DNA from: Chlamydiota bacterium
Lineage (GTDB): Bacteria > Chlamydiota > Chlamydiia > Chlamydiales > SLFE01
Length of the DNA: 10,336 nucleotides
Direction of reading: 5' to 3'
NCBI GenBank assembly: GCA_011065065.1
Contig: JAAKFL010000052.1
Span: forward strand, 1 to 10,336
Made by a program: the position numbers and the translations under genes. Shown one piece after another: positions 6,516 to 10,336 of the stretch; position 1 is the first letter of the stretch; every line of letters starts with the position of its first letter. The notes under the pieces were generated by a model. The model was given only the letters and a program-made list of their open reading frames with translations, searched no databases and was not told where the DNA came from.

Positions 6516-7034
6516 ATGGCTGATGCGAGACTCACTTACCCCCTTGAACAAGTCCTGGAGCTGAAAGAGAGACGTGTCAAGGCTGCTGAGAAAAAAGTTA
6601 AAGAAGCTCTTGAAGCTTTAGAAAAAGAGAAGGTAATTCTCAAACAAAAGGAAAAAGCGCGAGACAAAGTCTTGAAACACCGCAATGACAAACTAGCACA
6701 ATTGCGGGCAGAAATGGACCTTGTCGATACCACAACAACAGCTGCGAAAATCCAGCAGATGAAGGACTACTTAAAAGTGGTCGCGATGAAACTCGAAGAT
6801 GAGGAAAAAAAAGTAGAGGAACAACAAAAACAAGTCGAAGCTGCAGAAGAGGCTGTGGAACAAGCCAAAGAGGAGCTCCGATTAAGAAGACTTGAAGTAG
6901 AAAAGTTGAACATCCACAAAAAAGACTGGCTAAAAATTATGAAAGACGAGCTCAGACGGGAAGAAGAGCGTGAATTTGACGAATTGGGAAGCGTGATCTA
7001 TCAGCTGCATAAGAGAAAAGCTAGTAAGGAGTAA
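6516..7034 (+). CDS. sctO: SctO/CdsO, coiled-coil stalk protein
   Basis: Protein of 172 residues that is almost wholly charged coiled coil (Lys, Glu, Ala, Leu), in two long helices (about 10-70 and 78-165). This is the FliJ/YscO hairpin form, which inserts into the centre of the SctN hexamer and contacts the export gate SctV. It directly follows sctN, as CT670 does in C. trachomatis and yscO does in Yersinia. C. trachomatis CdsO is also about 170 residues long. The gap after sctN is only 9 bases and has no recognisable ribosome binding site before the ATG at 6516, so translation probably depends on ribosomes finishing sctN. No signal peptide or membrane segment. The identity rests on position, length and coiled-coil form, since the sequence of this family is poorly conserved. 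Confidence 0.88.
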   Translation: MADARLTYPLEQVLELKERRVKAAEKKVKEALEALEKEKVILKQKEKARDKVLKHRNDKLAQLRAEMDLVDTTTTAAKIQQMKDYLKVVAMKLEDEEKKVEEQQKQVEAAEEAVEQAKEELRLRRLEVEKLNIHKKDWLKIMKDELRREEEREFDELGSVIYQLHKRKASKE

Positions 7035-7037
7035 ATT

Positions 7038-7874
7038 ATGCAACCTTTTGACCCCAAATTATACGATAATCAAAATTCTCCGGAACGAAAACCGCCGCGG
7101 GTTTCTACGGACAGAGCTGTCGACAAACCCGGCGAAGCGGATGAAGGAAGAAGAGGAAAAGCAAAAAAGTTTAAGCTCGACGACGGCGAAAAATCCAAGA
7201 AACGAGAAGGTAAAACAGAGAAAAAAGAAGAAAAAGAACTTCCTTCTGCATTCAGTCTCGCCACAACGGCACCGAAGAAAAAAATTGGAGAAAAGCGTGA
7301 AGATGAAAAACCAGCCGACGACGTCGCTGAAGAAGAATTATTAGAGAAGGAAAAGAAATCCAAGCAATCTGTCCAAGCGCGAGAAAAATCTGACCTCGCA
7401 CAACCTCAAATGCAAGATCAAATGAAAGCGAGTGCTTTGATGGGAGCCGAGCAAACAGGTAGCGTCGCAAAGACTTCGAAAGCACAGATGGATTTATTGA
7501 TGAAGCTTTTGGTCGATTCCGTCACTCAAATGAAGACTGATGGAAAAACCGAAACCACTGTTGTGCTGAAGCATCCTCCACTTTTTGCCGGGGCGAAATT
7601 GACTTTGACCGCTTTTGATACCGCCAAGGGAGAATTCAACGTCACATTTAGTGAATTAACGGCACAGGCCAAACAGCTTCTCGACATGCAGCAGGCGAAG
7701 GAATCTTTGATGCGGCATCTTGAGGAAAAAGGGTATGTGCTGCACATTATGGTTACGACCACGGAAAAGGAAGAGACTTTGTTGACTGCTGAAGCGGAGA
7801 AGTTCGAGCGAGAGCGAGAAGAAGAGCGGGAGCGAGAAGGCGAGCGAGAGAAGCGAGAGCAAGAGGATCAATAA
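7038..7874 (+). CDS. sctP: SctP/CdsP, needle-length regulator (CT671-like)
   Basis: Secreted ruler and substrate-specificity switch. 278 residues: a long, highly charged, low-complexity N-terminal half rich in Lys and Glu (about 15-130) with no globular look, a helix (about 147-166), a small mixed domain (about 170-250) and an Arg/Glu tail (257-275). The mixed domain reads V-V-L-K-H-P-P-L-F-A-G-A-K-L-T-L, then G-E-F-N-V-T-F and L-M-R-H-L-E-E-K-G-Y-V-L-H-I-M-V. This is the L-x-P-x-x-hydrophobic-G plus 'L-x-x-x-L-x-x-x-G' pattern of the FliK/YscP specificity-switch (T3S4) domain that contacts SctU. Position after sctO matches CT671. ATG at 7038 with AAGGAG at 7026-7031; sctO stops 3 bases before it. 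The repetitive RE-rich tail after the switch domain is unusual and may be a recent expansion. Confidence 0.82.
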   Translation: MQPFDPKLYDNQNSPERKPPRVSTDRAVDKPGEADEGRRGKAKKFKLDDGEKSKKREGKTEKKEEKELPSAFSLATTAPKKKIGEKREDEKPADDVAEEELLEKEKKSKQSVQAREKSDLAQPQMQDQMKASALMGAEQTGSVAKTSKAQMDLLMKLLVDSVTQMKTDGKTETTVVLKHPPLFAGAKLTLTAFDTAKGEFNVTFSELTAQAKQLLDMQQAKESLMRHLEEKGYVLHIMVTTTEKEETLLTAEAEKFEREREEEREREGEREKREQEDQ

Positions 7875-7878
7875 AAGC

Positions 7879-7946
7879 ACAGAGTGACACAGAGACGAGC
7901 ACAGAGAGACACAGAGATTGGTGTCTTTCTGTACTCGTCTCTGTGT
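7879..7946 (+). repeat. CACAGAG repeat block forming a 26-bp-stem palindrome
   Basis: Five bases after sctP, CACAGAG occurs four times in two tandem 22-base units (7879-7900 and 7901-ish onward), and its complement CTCTGTG once. Bases 7887-7912 pair with 7921-7946 around an 8-base loop: 26 positions with one C-A mismatch (7900/7933) and one G-U pair (7906/7927). No U-run follows. It resembles the dispersed 'CACAGAG/GACGCAGAG'-type intergenic repeats seen in many bacterial genomes, but I cannot count copies elsewhere from this window. Confidence 0.7.
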
Positions 7947-8168
7947 AACATGGACTGAATGGACATTGAATAAAATGCTATCCGTTTAATCAATGCAAAT
8001 TTACAATTAATGTTATCATTTTTTTTGTCCTTTTGTCCTTTTCGTCCTTTTCGCAAAAAGCGTTAAAAATAAAGATTTTACTCATCCGGCCCAAGGTAAC
8101 AAAATTCTTTCACCTTTCAAAAAAAATACTTATCCATCACAATTAAAGTAGAGAACAGGAGATACCCC
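7947..8168. other. Rest of the sctP-sctQ gap; no gene found
   Basis: Together with the palindrome before it, this makes a 294-base break in an otherwise packed operon. It is AT-rich and contains a tandem repeat (8021-8054). I find no convincing gene on either strand, no tRNA and no promoter that fits well at both -35 and -10. The sctQ ribosome binding site, AGGAG at 8157-8161, ends 7 bases before the GTG start. Confidence 0.5.
8021..8054 (+). repeat. TTTTGTCC-type short tandem repeat
   Basis: A poly-T run leads into three copies of an 8-9 base unit, TTTTGTCC, TTTTGTCC and TTTTCGTCC, then a partial TTTTCGC. It lies about 75 bases after the CACAGAG palindrome. Simple pyrimidine repeats of this kind can expand or shrink by slippage. 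Confidence 0.55.
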
Positions 8169-9062
8169 GTGACTTCAGATACCGCAGTCCCATACGAGTG
8201 GCTCAAATCGATAGACCCTGAGCTTCTAGAACTTGACAGCCATCCTCTATTTGGGTTTTGTCCCGCTTTTCCCTGGGAGAAATTTTCACAAAATCTTGCT
8301 AAATCCTTTGATATTGAATCCCTTGAGATCAAACCCGGAGAACTCCGTTGGCGAGAGAAATCAGAGCTCTTTCACGATCTCGGCGATAATCTCCATGTTC
8401 AACAGGTGACCCTATCAACTATCGACGGGACGCTCACATTTGTCATTGACATGGAAGATCTTCGGTTCCTGATGTTTGCACTGCTTCAACATAAACCACC
8501 GACTGAACTCATGATTTATGACCAAGAGGTTGAAGAGGGGTTCTACCGATACCTGGCGTTAGAGACAGTGCGCTGTTTTTGTGAATCGGATTTTGACAAA
8601 ACGCTGAATCCCCATCTATTGAAAGAAACATCGTTACCTGAAGAGGCATCACTTGGTTGGGACATCCAAATTTCGATTTTAAACCGTACAGCAGTGGCCC
8701 GTCTTTTCATTTCCCCCGAATTTCAAAAATCATTCAAGACGCACTACGCCGAAAGGACTTTATCAACTCCTGTCAGTCAGGAATTATTGAAAAAAGCGGA
8801 AACCACGCTTCACTTGGAAGTGGGTAAGGTGAATTTATCTCAAGAAGAATTAAAAGAGCTGAATGAAGGTGATCTGGTATTACTCGACCAATGCTACGTT
8901 GATCCCGAGGAGAAAAAAGGTCAGGTGATCCTCACTCTCAATGGAATCCCCAAGATAAGAGCCTCCTTCGAGAATAATACCATATCAGTCATGGAAACCC
9001 CCCTCTTTCACGAAGATATAAGTCCTTTAGTTAAAGAAAAAGGAGAAGAGACAGATGGATAA
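8169..9062 (+). CDS. sctQ: SctQ N-terminal part with SpoA1 domain (CdsQ, split gene)
   Basis: Sorting-platform (C-ring) protein. This gene encodes only the first part of CdsQ: 297 residues with a mixed N-terminal domain (about 1-195) and one SpoA-type domain (about 210-275, from L-H-L-E-V-G-K-V-N-L-S through G-D-L-V-L-L-D and V-I-L-T-L-N-G-I-P-K-I-R-A). Family knowledge: full SctQ has two SpoA domains, which pair with each other and with a free C-terminal fragment, and C. trachomatis CdsQ (CT672) is one gene of about 370 residues. Here the second SpoA domain is in the next gene, which overlaps this one by 8 bases, the arrangement of hrcQA/hrcQB in Pseudomonas syringae. The start is GTG at 8169 with AGGAG at 8157-8161. 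A frameshift in a once-single gene is the alternative. Confidence 0.85.
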   Translation: MTSDTAVPYEWLKSIDPELLELDSHPLFGFCPAFPWEKFSQNLAKSFDIESLEIKPGELRWREKSELFHDLGDNLHVQQVTLSTIDGTLTFVIDMEDLRFLMFALLQHKPPTELMIYDQEVEEGFYRYLALETVRCFCESDFDKTLNPHLLKETSLPEEASLGWDIQISILNRTAVARLFISPEFQKSFKTHYAERTLSTPVSQELLKKAETTLHLEVGKVNLSQEELKELNEGDLVLLDQCYVDPEEKKGQVILTLNGIPKIRASFENNTISVMETPLFHEDISPLVKEKGEETDG

Positions 9063-9564
9063 AGAGCCAGAAGACGAAGAATTTGCATTCGAGGACTATG
9101 AAGAAACCGAAGATGAGAAGCTGGATTTACCTGATCTCGAATCTGAACTTGAAGAAGAATCTGAACTTGAAGAAGACACAGAACTTGAAGAGGAAGAAGA
9201 AGTTGAAGCAGAAGCTTTAGAAGAACCAGAAGCTGTCGCTGAAGCTGAGGAGGAACCTGCAGCGGAAGAGCCAACACCCGAGCCTGAACCAGCCCCTGCT
9301 GAGGCTCCTGCTGCCAAGATTACAGCAGCTCCGGCTCCGGAAGAGATCTCACGCGACGAGATATCCCTTCCCCTTACAATTGAGGTAGGACGCTTAAACA
9401 TTTCCATGGAAAAACTTCTTCAGCTCCAACAAGGAAACTTACTCGAGCTCTCTGTCAGCCCAGATAGTGGTGTGGATCTTGTCATCAATGGCAAGTGTAT
9501 TGGGAAAGGCGAACTTTTGAAAGTCGGAGAAAACATAGGCGTCCGAATTTTGCAACTCAGCTAA
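9055..9564 (+). CDS. sctQ: SctQ C-terminal part / FliN-like SpoA2 protein
   Basis: 169 residues. The first 75 are extremely acidic, with three tandem S/T-E-L-E-E-E/D units (30-47). A Pro/Ala/Glu linker follows (about 70-97), then a SpoA domain (104-169) with L-T-I-E-V-G-R-L-N-I-S, G-N-L-L-E-L, V-D-L-V-I-N-G-K-C-I-G-K-G-E-L and a terminal V-G-E-N-I-G-V-R-I-L. This is the layout of FliN/HrcQB: a flexible acidic arm plus one SpoA domain, which dimerises and binds the SpoA1 partner in the sorting platform. ATG at 9055 overlaps the end of the upstream sctQ part by 8 bases (ATGGATAA). AAAGGAG at 9038-9044 gives it its own ribosome binding site, so it can be translated separately as well as by coupling. 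The kinase gene starts 5 bases after its stop. Confidence 0.85.
   Translation: MDKEPEDEEFAFEDYEETEDEKLDLPDLESELEEESELEEDTELEEEEEVEAEALEEPEAVAEAEEEPAAEEPTPEPEPAPAEAPAAKITAAPAPEEISRDEISLPLTIEVGRLNISMEKLLQLQQGNLLELSVSPDSGVDLVINGKCIGKGELLKVGENIGVRILQLS
9142..9195 (+). repeat. Three 18-base tandem units in the acidic arm of the second sctQ gene
   Basis: Units at 9142-9159, 9160-9177 and 9178-9195 each encode S/T-E-L-E-E-E/D and differ at few bases. The third has ACA for TCT at its start. They are in frame, so loss or gain of a unit changes only the length of the acidic arm. Confidence 0.65.
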
Positions 9565-9569
9565 GTTAA

Positions 9570-10336
9570 ATGAATACTAATAACTTTTATAAACGCGAGA
9601 CGAATCCCGGAACACCTGGGGCTTCTGAGCCTCCTCCTTCAAAAATGCCCGAAAACATTCATGGGTATAAGATCCGGGGGTTCCTTAAAAAGGGTGGAAT
9701 GAGCACCATTTACTTGGGGACTCACCCTGAAACTCAGGAACCTGTTGCCATTAAAGTTCTTTCGCCCAAGTATTTGAAAGATGAAGAGGTGATCCAACGT
9801 TTTTTTCGGGAATCGGATATTATTGCCCTTGCGGACCATCCCAACATTGTCAAATTGTACAGTCAAGGAGAGTGGGAAAGGGGGCTTTACATCGCCATGG
9901 AGTATATTGAAGGGACTTCGCTTTACCAATATTTACAGGAGACGACACTATCTCTAAAAGAAGCTCTAGAAATTTCACTCCAAATTGCTTATGCCATCTG
10001 CCATTTACACTCACATGGTGTCATCCACAGGGACCTCAAATTAGAAAACATTTTAGTGACCAAAGAGGGGCAGGTGAAGGTCATTGACTTTGGCATTGCC
10101 CAGCTTTTGGATGAGCAGCAACCTGGGCGACGTCCCCGACGGCAGATTATTGGAACACCGATTTACATGAGTCCCGAGCAAAAGTTGAATCCCGAATCGG
10201 TTTCTTATCCCTCGGACATATATTCTCTTGGAATCATCACATATGAGTTGGTTTTGGGGCGGACAAACCACGGCAAAGTCCACCTAAGAAATATGCCTGT
10301 GAAATTACAGCCAATCCTTTCTAAAAGTTTACAACC
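9570..10336 (+). CDS. pkn5: Ser/Thr protein kinase, Pkn5 (CT673)-like, 3' end outside window
   Basis: 255 residues are visible and the frame is still open at the window end. After a polar Asn/Thr/Pro-rich N-terminus (1-28) comes a Hanks-type kinase domain: glycine-rich loop L-K-K-G-G-M-S-T-I-Y (39-48, first Gly replaced by Lys), V-A-I-K with Lys62, helix-C Glu81, H-R-D-L-K-L-E-N with Asp155 and Asn160, D-F-G with Asp173, and G-T-P-I-Y-M-S-P-E with Glu203. The main catalytic residues are present, so activity is expected. It follows sctQ, as CT673 does in C. trachomatis, where, as I recall, Pkn5 is considered degenerate and secreted. The first possible ATG after an in-frame stop (9567-9569) is at 9570, 5 bases past the preceding gene and without a clear ribosome binding site, which suggests coupled translation. 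Likely targets (SctD, effectors, host proteins) are inference. Confidence 0.9.
   Translation, partial: MNTNNFYKRETNPGTPGASEPPPSKMPENIHGYKIRGFLKKGGMSTIYLGTHPETQEPVAIKVLSPKYLKDEEVIQRFFRESDIIALADHPNIVKLYSQGEWERGLYIAMEYIEGTSLYQYLQETTLSLKEALEISLQIAYAICHLHSHGVIHRDLKLENILVTKEGQVKVIDFGIAQLLDEQQPGRRPRRQIIGTPIYMSPEQKLNPESVSYPSDIYSLGIITYELVLGRTNHGKVHLRNMPVKLQPILSKSLQ

Noticed and set aside
7048..7363. Open frames overlapping the start of sctP on both strands (7048-7344 + and 7070-7363 -)
   Set aside because: They arise from the Lys/Glu-rich low-complexity part of sctP, and sctP has the better ribosome binding site, length and T3SS match.
7879..7946. CACAGAG repeats as a CRISPR array
   Set aside because: The repeat words are only 7 bases, spacing is 3-5 bases, there are no unique spacers of normal length and no cas genes nearby.
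7887..7946. Palindrome after sctP as a rho-independent terminator
   Set aside because: The stem is long, but the bases after it (AACATGG) contain no U-run on the + strand, and the opposite side offers none worth calling.
7868..8056. 62-residue - strand open frame in the sctP-sctQ gap
   Set aside because: Its codons come from the CACAGAG palindrome and the TTTTGTCC repeat read backwards. No ribosome binding site and no recognisable protein pattern.
9096..9407. 103-residue Ser/Ala-rich open frame on the - strand
   Set aside because: It is the mirror of the Glu-rich arm of the second sctQ gene; GAA/GAG codons read backwards give the long Ser runs.

Overview
This window is a chlamydial type III secretion (T3SS) gene cluster on the + strand. 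The gene order matches the Chlamydia trachomatis CT663-CT673 block: Scc4-type chaperone, CdsD, CdsE, CdsF, CdsG, CT668-like protein, CdsN, CdsO, CdsP, CdsQ, Pkn5. The order, the FHA-domain form of SctD and the needle-like CdsF C-terminus place the organism in the phylum Chlamydiota. The proteins are clearly diverged from Chlamydia in sequence. SctD is shorter than I recall for Chlamydia, sctQ is split in two, and the gene upstream of the chaperone is not hemA. A non-Chlamydiaceae ('environmental' or symbiotic) lineage is therefore more likely than Chlamydia itself. I cannot name a genus.

Layout. 1-885: 3' part of an unrecognised helical protein, cut by the window edge and 14 bases upstream of the chaperone gene. 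900-1286: small Scc4-type chaperone. 1287-1457: intergenic region with four inverted repeats and a likely promoter whose -10 lies inside one of them. 1458-3251: sctD, inner-membrane ring protein with two FHA domains. 3252-4395: sctE, sctF and sctG (needle chaperone, needle, needle chaperone); a good promoter precedes sctE and large RNA-type hairpins lie on both sides of the needle gene. 4417-5100: CT668-like gene, which I propose as the inner rod (SctI). 5193-7874: sctN (ATPase), sctO (stalk) and sctP (needle-length regulator), tightly packed. 7875-8168: a 294-base break holding a 26-bp-stem palindrome built from CACAGAG words and a TTTTGTCC-type tandem repeat, with no gene. 8169-9564: sctQ split into two overlapping genes, each with one SpoA domain. 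9570-10336: a Pkn5-type Ser/Thr kinase, cut by the right edge, with its main catalytic residues intact.

How they work together. SctN and SctO form the ATPase and stalk, and the two SctQ pieces would form the sorting platform below the SctD ring. SctE and SctG hold needle subunits (SctF) soluble before export. The CT668-like protein probably forms the rod at the needle base, and SctP stops needle growth. The Scc4-type chaperone serves the gatekeeper and, in C. trachomatis, also touches RNA polymerase. The kinase sits next to a system whose SctD carries phosphopeptide-binding FHA domains. All genes are co-oriented, and most internal junctions suggest translational coupling.
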